Source of the DNA: Typhlomys cinereus | Lineage: Eukaryota; Chordata; Mammalia; Rodentia; Platacanthomyidae | DNA length: 64,000 bases | Assembly: GCA_023101885.1 (NCBI GenBank) | Contig: JALPQD010000819.1 | Coordinates: forward strand, 310,001-374,000 | Direction of reading: 5' to 3' | Notes under the pieces: generated by a model | The model's database searches: none | What the model was told of the DNA's origin: nothing | What the model saw: the letters and a program-made list of their open reading frames with translations, nothing else | Shown here: in pieces, positions 12,691 to 22,255 of the stretch | Layout: every line of letters starts with the position of its first letter | Position numbering within the stretch: the stretch's first letter is position 1 | Position numbers and translations under genes: made by a program

Positions 12691-14154
12691 TTAGGGCTCC
12701 TCTTCCTCGGTAATGGCCTCGATTCCCCTCACAGCATGCAAAATATTTGACAGAACGAAGTAACAATTGTCATATACGGACACCAGGGATGCGAAATTCG
12801 ACTGCTCAGTTGAGTTATTGGTCATCTCTCCAGTCTCTTGCCTTGCTCTGCGTGCGTTTGCCGCTGCGAAGTGCTGCGCTAAAAAAGGTCTTCTGCGACG
12901 CCGGCAGCGACGGGTGCTTCTCCCTATGCGGCAAGCAAGGTTTCCATGGGTATCTGGGCCATCAGTCGGTCTAACAGTCGGGCCACCAGTCGGGCCACCA
13001 GTAGGGCCACTAGTCGGCAGGGAGGACATGCTGCCTGCACACCCCTGCTGTATGGGGGTCTCGCTCTGCGGCTCCACGTTCGCTTCCTCGGTTTTATGTA
13101 ATCGTGGAGAGCGCCTGGTGGGAACGAGCCTTGCTCTCTTGGCCCTGGGCTCTGTCCCAGAGGCTTTTCTAGTGGTGGGTGTAGACTGTTTTACCTTCAC
13201 ATCCGTTTTTCTTAATATGTTTGCCACCAGTTCTGGCTTGTCCCGATGGAAGTTATCATTTTGGTAAATCTGAAAGACAATGCAGTAGATCAGCCATTCT
13301 GAAATAAAGTAACATTTGTTCTCCCCCCACCCACATAAAAATACAATTATACTGGCCATGTCTTAAGATGTACACAACTATTTAAGAGTCCCTCTGCAAC
13401 ATGATCTCACTAAAGAAAAATGATTCTTATTTTGAGATGGAAATGCATATGTGTATTGTTACCTGGTCTCTCAGGGGTCTCTTTCTACCTGCAAATATCT
13501 CGGAGGGGTACATGTAGTTTATAAAAGTCTAACAATCAGCATTTATATTTTCAGTTACCATCTCCTCTGGAAACAGGTACTGTTGGAAGTAAAGATCGTA
13601 CATCACTCATGGCATGGGATGGGAAGGGACTACGAAGATGTTATTGGCACAGAAAATGGGAGATAAAAACTCTACTTTACCATTAGTTGAGGCTGTCCAG
13701 TGTTTCCTGCCGAGTCCTGAGAATGTATCTTTTGGAACCCATACAATTTAAGCTGATAGAGAAAACTCTGCATATTACGTGTTCTAAAAATTCTCTGGCT
13801 TCTGGTACGACGTAAAATTTCAGTCCGGAAAAGTGTATCCTCAATTACTAAACTATCTCCGCTGATGTTCCATGTTACGGATTGCAGGTTGGTATCATTG
13901 ACTATGGCCCAGAGCTTTTTAGGGAAAGGTAGACGTAAAAGATTTTGGCCACTGCTGGTTCCGTGTTGTTCCTGGTCTTGTTGTTGTTGACCTGTTCCTT
14001 GAGTCTCTGCTCGGTCAGTGTTCGCCATCGGTATTTCTTCGGGACTCAAAAGGGGCTCGGCTACATTGTCTGCCGGGCCACTTGTGGTCAGCTCGGTATC
14101 TATAGCCTGATCCTCAATGGAGAGGCAGCTCTCCTCTACACCCTGGCTAGCCAT
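12691..14154 (-). CDS. HSFX3: HSFX3/4-like heat shock transcription factor, X-linked (intact copy B)
   Basis: There are two coding exons, 14154-13681 (158 codons, MASQGVEESC...) and 13269-12691 (192 codons plus stop), giving 350 aa. The donor is ATG|GTAAAG and the acceptor TTGTCTTTCAG|ATT, both phase 0. The HSF-type DNA-binding domain spans about residues 75-177: FPKKLWAIVND, SVTW, IEDTLFRTEIL, NMQSFLYQLKLYGFQKI, then DNFHRDKPELVANI after the intron, placed as in other HSFs. The N-terminus is acidic and Q-rich. The C-terminal half has a GPT repeat (near residues 245-265), an arginine patch (RCRRRRR) and an acidic end (EEEEP). There is no recognisable HR-A/B trimerisation coiled coil, as expected for HSFX. 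HSFX proteins are nuclear, X-linked and mainly testis expressed; their targets are not known to me. HSFX3 versus HSFX4 cannot be decided. One exon-1 feature to note is SFLYQLKLYGF where classical HSFs have an Arg before Gln. Confidence 0.88.
13270..13680 (-). other. HSFX copy B intron
   Basis: A 411-bp GT-AG intron interrupts the HSF domain after its recognition-helix region, at the same place as in copy A (3459-3863, 405 bp). The similar length supports a shared ancestor. Nothing else is seen in it. Confidence 0.75.
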
Positions 14155-14500
14155 TCTATGCTAACAGTATCCGGATATTACAGAGTAGGGCAGAACATGA
14201 CCCCAGTGGGTGAAGGCCACCTTCAGTACCGAATGCCCCAGACAGAGTGGCCACGAAGCTCTAGTCCTGGTAGTGGGGCAACCATCTGCTGAAGTCATAA
14301 GACTCTTTGTTAGTCAGTCACATGATGTCATAAGGTGGGTCACAGCAAGTTAGCAGGGGGAGCTCTGGTCAGTGGGGGGACTTGGTGGCAGAGCCCGACC
14401 TCCTCTTTTTTCACACAATAGTGTACAGAAGTGTGGTGAAAATTTCAAGAAGAGAATCCTGTCTGTTGACAGGCACGTTCTGTCAGAGACAAGTCATGTA
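14155..14500 (-). promoter_or_regulatory. HSFX copy B proximal promoter with conserved CRE-like site
   Basis: TGATGTCA at 14323-14330 lies 169-176 bp upstream of the ATG, matching copy A. ATCTGCTGAAGTCAT (about 14284-14298) is likewise shared. No clear TATA box is seen. The two promoters remain alignable through about 14500. Confidence 0.5.
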
Positions 14501-15700
14501 TCAGTTACAAATCAGAACTCATTTCTTCCCCACTCCTGAAGGAAGAATGGCTCTTGCCACCCTCTGCTCATGCAAAGGACAGTCCCACGACAGTCCGAGC
14601 TTGAGTATTAGGAAGATTACTGTGATCATATAGGCGGCTCCACGACTACTCCCAATTGAGAGAGTTCTAGCCTTTCATCTTCCTCTCACTTAGCCCTGCT
14701 CTGACCCCCATTTTGGCCTTGCACTGGTCTCTTGCAGCTGCTTCCAGTTTGCTCATATGGCACCAAATAAGGAGAATGTTTCATTCCCACCTTGTCAGGG
14801 TTTCCCTGCAGTAGGACTTTTCCCAAGCTTGTTGACCCTGGTGAGTTCCACGTGTTCCTTGGTGGTAATGTGCCTCCAGCTAATCATGGCTGTATGATTA
14901 AAGACCACATCCTCAGCTGTGCCATGAATTTGCATGTGGCCCTATGCTTGCCACCCACTCTCGTGGTCGGGTCATCACAACGGAATTACTTCAAGCTTCC
15001 ATTTCTTCCCATAGGTGTCATGGCTTGAGACACACTCACTTTGGGGACCTGACTTTTCAGGCTGTGGTAAGGAAATGGTCTGCTTATTCTGCTAGACCAG
15101 ACTGTAGCTCTACAAGGCTGGTGATGGGCACCAGTGTGCATTTGATGGTTGGATGAGTCTCTGAGGGTGAGGCAGGGCAGAAGGTCCAAATGAAGTCACT
15201 TTCCCAAAGCCCGAAGGCACAGCAGAGGTTTTGATGAGACGTGCTCTCTCTTATTTTGCCTTCAGGATGAATCTGGGTAGTGGGAGAGATCTTTACAATG
15301 GAAAGCCACAACCCAAGCAGAGATCTTCCTGGATCCCTCTCCTACTGTGTCTTACACTTTGTTCTCTCTGAAGGGCAGCCCATGGTTTCAAAAAGAGAGT
15401 GAAATTAGGGCCTTCAGTCCCTGAACTTAAAGGATGGAAAGAAGGCTTGAAAAAAATTCTCCCCAGTGTCTCTCAATCCAAGGATTCCCTCACTTTCAGT
15501 CCTGTCCATACATGGATTCAGTCTTGATCTTTTTTCATGATGATTTTATGTCACTTTACTTTCATTCGAGGACTTGGCTTCTTATGTAAACCCCCTGACA
15601 TATTAGCTAAGAAATAAAGCAGATGCCGTTGGCAAGTCTCTGAGCCTAGTTTGTAGAGTCTTTGGCTTAGCAGCATTTGTGCTTCTCTTACACAGCACTG
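14501..15700. repeat. Segmental duplication, copy B: distal upstream part
   Basis: This is the counterpart of about 4700-5990, similar but diverged, with indels. No gene was found. Confidence 0.5.
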
Positions 15701-17439
15701 TCACTTCTCTCAGGCAAACCCTCCAGATGGAGAACGACACTTTGCCAAGGCCTTTAGCAGCTGCATGAGCCAACTTCATGTTACTGCAGTGAAATACAGG
15801 AGGCTGCTCTGAGAGACCACAGTTTCATTAAGTTGCCAAGTCTTTGGGCCTCTGGCAAGGCAGACACATAGTGTCTTGTGTCTTATTGCAGACACAACTG
15901 CTTATAACAGAGACCAGAGAGGAGAACAGTATGGGTTAAGGTCCCATGGTCCGTCCCCTTCTGTGACATGCCACAAATTTGGAGGGAGTCCTCAGAAGGT
16001 CTCACATCCATATTGTATCACCCTAGGAGTGGAACCTTGAACACACTGAACCATCAGGAGGATATTCAACGTCAGAACTCTAACACTGGCATAGGACATG
16101 TGTTGATTACACATCTAGAGGGAGATGGCCTTTGGGTAAGGAATGATAGTGAAAAAGGACTATGACAGTCACAGCTCTGCAGATGAGCCACATGCCTGTA
16201 TTTTCTTAATTTGATCTGAATATTTGATTTATTTGAATGAGATACCAAAAAAGAGAGAGGAAAAGAAAGAGGAAGACAGAGGAGAGAGGAGAAAACAGAG
16301 AGAGAGAGAGAGAGAGAGAAAGGAGAGAGGAAAGAGAGAGGTCAAGCATACATGTGTGAAGGTCAGAGGACAATTTTCAGAGTGTGTTTAATCTTTCTAT
16401 AATGTTGGCTCCAAGTCTCTGTCTCAGGTCACCCATTTCAAAGTTCAGTTTGAGTGTGTCCCTTAATGCAACATGTTACTTTCAGATTTTGTCTGGCCTG
16501 CTGGGGCCTAGTGACAATGTCTCTCCCGAAGAACAGCCTCATGTGAAGCTGGGTTACAAGATACCAGAGGGTGATATGTGACCTTCCTTGGGTGATGTCT
16601 CCACATTGCTTAGGAGTCCACTTCCCTCTCTCACTGAGGGCAAGGCACCCTAATTCCCAAGATTCCTGCTGATTTTCTGTCCTACTGTACCTGAAAAGGA
16701 TCCTTTAAGAAACTTACCAGTGTGGCATTGTGATGTCACGAGGAGCAAGTGTGCAGCCCCTCTTCTCTTTCTTTGGTTCTGAGTCAAAGAAAGCCATGTT
16801 TTCTGCTATATCAACAGGGAAAATGGCTTGTCACCTGGATTTGGAACAGGGCTGTTGTGTGGCCACATCATGTGGACTTTTATCTAATGCCATCAACTTC
16901 ATTTCCTGCTTGTATTCACCGTACTGAGACTTAATGTGTGAAAAGCCTTCCTGAACCACCTCTGATCTTGACACACAGACTAGCTTCAGCACAGCTCAGA
17001 GCAGCTGCGTGACAGATGCAGAGCCTTAGTGGGCTGCGTACCCTGATAACCCTCACCCCATCCTAATAGTCGATAAGAAGGAGCTTTTGGTGAGTCCCAC
17101 AAGCCACTGTCACCAGCTCCTGAGCAATGTGGCCTAAGCCCCAGTGAACATCTCAAAGCAACTGGGCACAGCTGTCTAATGGGATGAGGGTGAGCTGTGG
17201 AGATCCGGGGGACTTCTGCTGGGAGCAGCAATGCTTATTCCCACTGGGAAGACAGGGCTTCCTTCGTATCCCCAGAATAGGCAGCAGAAAGGGTAAGGAC
17301 ACATCAAGGTGCACAGATGAAAAAAACAAGACACATGAGAAACTACCAAGAGACAAGACAGTAACTCAGGGAAGTTGCTGATACTAAGCTAAAGTCCAAC
17401 AGGGAAAGTCAGCTCCCCAGGCGCAATCTGAACTGCATT
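15701..17439. other. Intergenic, duplicated unit interior with (GA)n
   Basis: Positions 15770-15960 are similar to 6840-7130 in unit A. A purine (GA)n-rich tract lies at about 16250-16345. The remainder shows nothing recognisable. Confidence 0.4.
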
Positions 17440-17745
17440 TGACCTGTGCCACTAACACTGGGGCTGCTTTTGCTAGATGGCACCGTCCTCCTGAAGGATC
17501 CTTCCTCATGTGGCCTGAGAGACAATATCCAGTGCCAGGAAGAGCCACAGCCCCAGAGTGGGAAGGTCGGCCTTGGGCTGGGAGGAGGGGGAACAGCCTG
17601 GGCTCCAGACAAATGCAGACCTCAGGCCCCCTCACATCCCTATCACTTAATAGGCAGGGGTGGGGACAATCCCCAATGCTGGGAGCCTCGGACTCTTCCC
17701 CATGGATCCAGTCTCATAATGTCTGTCCGGCAGGCTGCTGGAACA
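17440..17745. repeat. Segmental duplication, copy B: distal conserved block
   Basis: This is the counterpart of 7646-7945. Both copies share AGGCAGGGGTGGGG, CAATCCCCAATGCTGGGAGC and CCATGGATCCAGTCTCATAA in the same order. Open frames across it differ between the copies, so coding is unlikely. Confidence 0.75.
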
Positions 17746-18393
17746 TGTGTCCTGTATGCAAAGCCCCTGGTGCAGTCAGCGCCTTATGTGGGGTGCTCTG
17801 TGTGGGCGGGAACTCCAGTGAAAAGGAAGGTGACAGTTACTTCTGTTGGGATTGGACTCCACCCACTCTGGGAAGGTTCTACCCTCACTGTTCTGCAGGA
17901 TTTCATGGGGAATTTCACTAGTTAAAATGAAATTTCAGCAAGTACGTCCACCGAGTCCTCCCCCTAAGAAGAACATACTCCCAAATCTGGGTGTGAGTCT
18001 TCCCCTCTGGGAAGGCCCAAAATGTGAATACATCACCATCTCCTTCCCTCCTTCCCAGATTTTTTTTCCACACAAACCACACCTTCAGTCATTTCAGCAA
18101 CTCCCCACACTAAGAACCTGAATATAATGGAATTAACATTTTATGGTCATATCTGTCTGGCCCAAGCAGTAGGCAAACAAGTTCCTCTCCACGGCTTCTA
18201 GGCCCCATTTCACTATGGATTTTCTCTCATCTCTGAAGCAATCCCTGAACATTATGGGATAAATCACATGGTTTATCTGCTGGGTTGAACCATGTTTTCA
18301 TACTGCCTAGGATAGGATTCATCTTTGCTTTTTTTTTTTTTAAGCTCGGGGGATACAACTCAAGACTCTATGCTTAGTCCCATTCTTTCTTGT
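17746..18393. other. Intergenic, nothing recognised
   Basis: A poly(T) run lies near 18330. No gene or clear repeat is supported. Confidence 0.3.
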
Positions 18394-18747
18394 TGTAACG
18401 GTTACTCTTAACTATTGCTGTGAGAGAACACCCAAAGTCAATCAACTTAAGGGAGAAAAGGAGGTTTATTCAGGTTACGGTTCCAGAGGAAAGGTCAGTT
18501 TCTCATAATGGAGGCGGCATGGCTGGCTGGCCAAAGCTGGAAGAGGCTAAGTCACTGCAGACATCTTGGAAGCTGAGAGCTGCAGACTGCTTGCAGCAAA
18601 GGTAGACTCCTCCTGGAGTTAGAGCGGGACTAATTCACCTCAAGGCCCACCCCTTGTAACTGCCTTCCTCCAGCAAGGCTCCACCTCTCAAGGTACCATG
18701 ACCTTGCCAAACACATGAGACTGTGGGGGACATTTCAAACCATCACA
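18394..18747 (-). mobile_element. Solo LTR, ERVL-MaLR-like (minus)
   Basis: On plus it runs TGTAACGGTTACTCTTAAC to ACCATCACA, the reverse of the copy at 11442. Flanks CTTGT (18389-18393) and CTTCT (18748-18752) form a 5-bp duplication with one mismatch. On the minus strand its own poly(A)-signal region is the reverse of GGTTTATTCAGG near 18464. Confidence 0.8.
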
Positions 18748-19230
18748 CTTCTCATATTCACTCTATAGTAGGAATTGCTCAGAACATTTTTCCCAACTGT
18801 CAACCTTAATCCAGCTGGAATAGATTCTAGCCATTATGGATTTTTATTACACTCGACTCCTACGGAAGCAACTGAATCCTCTCTGGACCCCCAACTACTT
18901 TAACTCAAGGCATTAATAACATTTGGCTGCCAACCATTAGAACCCAACCTCTACACCCCTCCTTCTCTTTTTTTTTATGGACAAAAAGACATCTCACCAT
19001 CTTCCTGACATTGCTCTATGATTCTACATGTAAGGGCTTCTTCTAACATCTCACTACTAACACAGGACCCGTCAAAGAGTGGTGCTTAAAGAAGATTTGG
19101 GGGAGGAATCAGCCCAGGATAGAGATTCCATTTCCTATACTTTAGTTGTGATTTTAATATAAAGTTCCAATGAATGTGTTTTAATTGTTCAGGTGAGAAA
19201 TGAAAAATAACAGATTCAAAATGTAACAGT
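18748..19230. other. 3' flank of the MAGE-A gene
   Basis: AT-rich sequence with no supported feature. Confidence 0.3.
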
Positions 19231-19236
19231 TTTATT
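19231..19236 (-). terminator. Candidate polyadenylation signal of the MAGE-A gene
   Basis: TTTATT on plus reads AATAAA on minus, about 395 nt beyond the stop codon, a usual 3' UTR length for MAGE-A genes. Confidence 0.5.
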
Positions 19237-19630
19237 CTGGTCCTTTTTATGCAAAACTGTTTCACATTTCCATGGAAATTTCTATTCCATTTTCATATCT
19301 TGTGACAGATTACAAATTAGATGATATCCAAATTATTTTACAAAACAATTAAAATTCTCTTAACTTGGATAAACAGCAATATATGCATTTCTTACGTAAC
19401 TCCTAAACTTAAAATCTTGTAGTCAAAGTAACAAACCTCTGGAATACCAAGATGAATTCTCTCCACATTGTCCCAAGACAACAGTCAAGAGAATCCTTGA
19501 CACTGTGTTCCTGTCATCACAGTGCATCCCTCCCATTTTATGTACCTTGCCTGACTTCATCTTGTTTGGAAACTGTTATTGAACTAGAACCTTTACTGGT
19601 CAGTGCAGGACTATCATCTGCTGTGGCCAT

Positions 19631-20551
19631 TCAGGCCCAGGCCCTCCCCTGCTCATCTATCAAAGCCTCTGCGTACCACATGGGATAGTCTGTGGGATCA
19701 CTCCCAGTGATTCTGGCAAAAAACTCCAAGACTCTCATCTTGGTGGTCTCAGCATGGGCCCTTGGGCCCCACAGAAACTCATAGCGAACTGGATCAGTGT
19801 TGGGCACCTGCCTGCATTCCAGGTACCCTTCCTGTACAAATTCCTCAGTGATGAGCTTCTTAGGCTCCCCATAGATGAAATGATTCTTCCCAGGATACAC
19901 CTCTATTCCATTCAGCATTTCCCAAACTGCCTCCTCACTTACACAATTGCCCTCCATAAAAATGACACCTAGGACAACTATCAGGAGGCCTGTCTTAGGC
20001 ATGCCTAGAACACCTCTTGACAACCCATTATAAGTGATCCCCAGGGCAGTGACAAGGATGTAGGAGTGGACAAGGGGATCCACTTCAACCATTTCAACTC
20101 CAAAGACCAGCCTTAGGCCTTCAATGGCTTCAGTAACGATCCTGGGGTAACACCACTCGTAATTGCTAACAGCCCTATCCAGTATTTCTTCCTCGGTGAT
20201 CAGTTCCTGCATTTGATACTTGAGCAGCAGGAACCGCACTAACTCAGCTATCATTATGTTTAATACATTATTCAAGAGCAGAGGGTCTTCCCAGTTGTCT
20301 ACTTGGTAGCTAGAGGCTTCATCAGATGGATCCATTGGAATGGAGGCCATGATCGTGGGAGGATAGGAGGCTCTCTGAGGACTCTGAGGAGAACTGGGTA
20401 ACCCAACAGATGGCATCTGCCTTGGGATGGCTGGGATTAAAGCAGTGGAGAAGGAACTGGCCTCCTCCTCGGCCATAGAGACCTGGGCATCCACCAAATC
20501 CATTGCCTGCCTGTGATACTGAGGCTGGTTCTCTTCCTGATGAGGCAGCAT
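19631..20551 (-). CDS. MAGEA: MAGE-A family melanoma antigen
   Basis: The protein is 306 aa from ATG 20551, all in one exon as is normal for MAGE-A. I chose this ATG, not the in-frame upstream Met. The upstream part aligns with the untranslated leader just before the start in human MAGEA genes, and an acceptor lies 55 nt upstream. The N-terminal 95 residues are variable, with SSPQSPQRAS. The MAGE homology domain spans about 100-275: AELVRFLLLKYQMQE, VFGVEMVEVDP, MPKTGLLIVVLGVIFMEGN, PKKLITEEFVQEGYLECRQVP, YEFLWGPRAHAET. MAGE domains form two winged helices that bind RING E3 ligases (TRIM28 for several MAGE-A proteins) and act in germ cells. The frame is fully open and the length is typical, so it is likely functional. 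Which MAGEA orthologue it is cannot be told by eye. Confidence 0.93.
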   Translation of the reverse strand: MLPHQEENQPQYHRQAMDLVDAQVSMAEEEASSFSTALIPAIPRQMPSVGLPSSPQSPQRASYPPTIMASIPMDPSDEASSYQVDNWEDPLLLNNVLNIMIAELVRFLLLKYQMQELITEEEILDRAVSNYEWCYPRIVTEAIEGLRLVFGVEMVEVDPLVHSYILVTALGITYNGLSRGVLGMPKTGLLIVVLGVIFMEGNCVSEEAVWEMLNGIEVYPGKNHFIYGEPKKLITEEFVQEGYLECRQVPNTDPVRYEFLWGPRAHAETTKMRVLEFFARITGSDPTDYPMWYAEALIDEQGRAWA

Positions 20552-20606
20552 GATTCTCTTGGGGACAGCAGGCAAAAGGGGAGCACAACAGTGGAAACTC
20601 ACAGTC
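20552..20606 (-). other. 5' UTR part of the MAGE-A coding exon
   Basis: On minus, TTCTTTTCCTCCAG|GACTGTGAG gives a strong acceptor with the exon starting at 20606. The leader (TTTCCACTG, CTGCTGTCCCCAAGAGAATC) resembles the leader of the human MAGEA coding exon. Confidence 0.7.
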
Positions 20607-21913
20607 CTGGAGGAAAAGAATGGGAAAATGTGAGTGGACCCTACTGATGGCTGATAAGACCTACTGCAGGACTTCTTATGGGTGTTATAAGGTCACATGA
20701 CCTCCTGTCTTCTTGGGAATCTTATCCCTGATACTCCAAGGAAGGAGGTGACATGCATCTTAGGGCATAGCCATGTTATTGAACTAAAGGAGGCTCTTGG
20801 GATACTCTTAGGGGGTATGTGATGTCCCATTCTTGTAGGTGGGCCCCTGGTGCATAATCATGGTGTGCATCTCACCTTAAAGTTTGACCCTGCCTAGTCG
20901 TTCCTACTATCTGACCTAAGAATCCTGCTTCAGACCAAGACTTTCACCTTCTGGCCCTTGGAACTCTAAATAGAAGGTATTAAGCACATCACAGCTGCAA
21001 GCTGTGTGCACAACACTGGGTACCCAGATCTCACAGGAGGGGTGAGCTGGATTCAGGGAGATCTCAAATGCTCTGGGGTATATGGGACCCTGTATGTTCA
21101 AGTCTGCATTCTAGACTTCCCCTCAAGGGCCTGGATCCCACCAGAAAAGGGGTTCAGATTTACTATCCAGGGGTGTGAAGAACAAAGCAGACTTCTGTGG
21201 AATTCCTGTCTGAGCTCTGGACTGGGGTTACATCCACTCAGTCCTGAGGGTCCTCACCTTGTCCCTTGCCAGATACTAGAGCCCCTGTGGATAAACAGTC
21301 ATCCACCCAGGTCAAACTTCCTGTTTGACAACCTGGCAACTCTCAGGATATGTGCGCAAGTGTCACAGCCCCTCATCCCTGCATGGGGGACTCAGGGTGG
21401 TCACATGACCTGGGCTCATCTTGTGAGAGATGAGGGCTCCGAGGTCCACCTGAAGTTCATCTTCTCTGTCCTTCCTGACATCTCCCCTTCCACCAGACCT
21501 CCTCTCCCTCAAGACACCCACCTTACTGCCCTAGACAGCTGAAGTAGAAATGATACTTGAGGCTTTTCAGAGCTGACTTCTAAGACACAGCCAGACCATG
21601 GAACCCCTTCATTCTGGACTGAGGATACCTGTGGTCCTCAGGAGGGGTCCTTGGGTCTGACAGATCCTGGGACTCCCCTCTCTGCTCACCATATGACTCC
21701 CTCTGCAGACCTGACATCTCCCCTAGGACCAAGGTCCTCATTTCCCAAACCTCCCACTCACTCCTAACCATGAAGCAGAAGACAGGTAGCCTCAGTTCCT
21801 GTCCACCAGGGCTCCCCAGGACTGAGAACAGGGGCAGCCCGAATTTGTAAAGTGTCTTCTTTTGGGGGAGGTTGACAATGTTCACAGGTTCAGTTCTCAC
21901 CCTGGTTCCTCAC
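20607..21913 (-). other. MAGE-A 5' intronic region
   Basis: Non-repetitive and moderately G+C rich. It may contain another small non-coding exon, but I could not define one. Confidence 0.4.
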
Positions 21914-22016
21914 CTTGATTGCTGGAAGATGCAGGACACCTCCCTCTGGTAATGTGGGTTGGCTCCCTTGGCTGCTCTGAGGACTCCTCTCACTCCAGCG
22001 CCTCAACTTCCTGATA
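21914..22016 (-). other. Probable MAGE-A 5' non-coding exon
   Basis: On minus, CTGTCTTCAG|TATCAGG (acceptor) and CAATCAAG|GTGAGG (donor) bound 103 bp. The 3' end, CTTCCAGCAATCAAG, is close to the 3' ends of the repeated modules at 28475, 34959 and 52158. MAGE-A genes have one or two small untranslated exons ahead of the coding exon. Confidence 0.5.
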
Positions 22017-22149
22017 CTGAAGACAGAAGTGAAGAGGTAAGTTTGGGTAAGGGGGTATACACCTGTAATGCGAGGAGTTAGGAGATGAGAAGAGGAAAAT
22101 CATGAATTCAAATCATCCCCATTGTGAGTGTCACATACAGAAAAACAAA

Positions 22150-22255
22150 TGATGAGATTGAAATGCCATTATGACCCTGCTATTCCACTTCTGACAATAA
22201 TCCCTCATAAAGCAAAAGTTCACCTCAGTGACACAAGCACAACCATGTTCATTCA
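22150..22255 (+). mobile_element. L1 ORF2 C-terminal fragment, out of order
   Basis: TTGAAATGCCATTATGACCCTGC and following text match the ORF2 C-terminal part at 50034-50130. They are then joined directly to reverse-transcriptase sequence that belongs far upstream in ORF2. Confidence 0.65.

Noticed and set aside
12767..13267. 166-aa open frame on plus across HSFX exon 2
   Set aside because: It is an antisense shadow of the HSFX coding exon.
17439..17925. Two open frames of about 160 aa in the distal duplicated block
   Set aside because: The frame is not kept in the counterpart block at 7646-7945, where the reading is broken, and no family is recognised.
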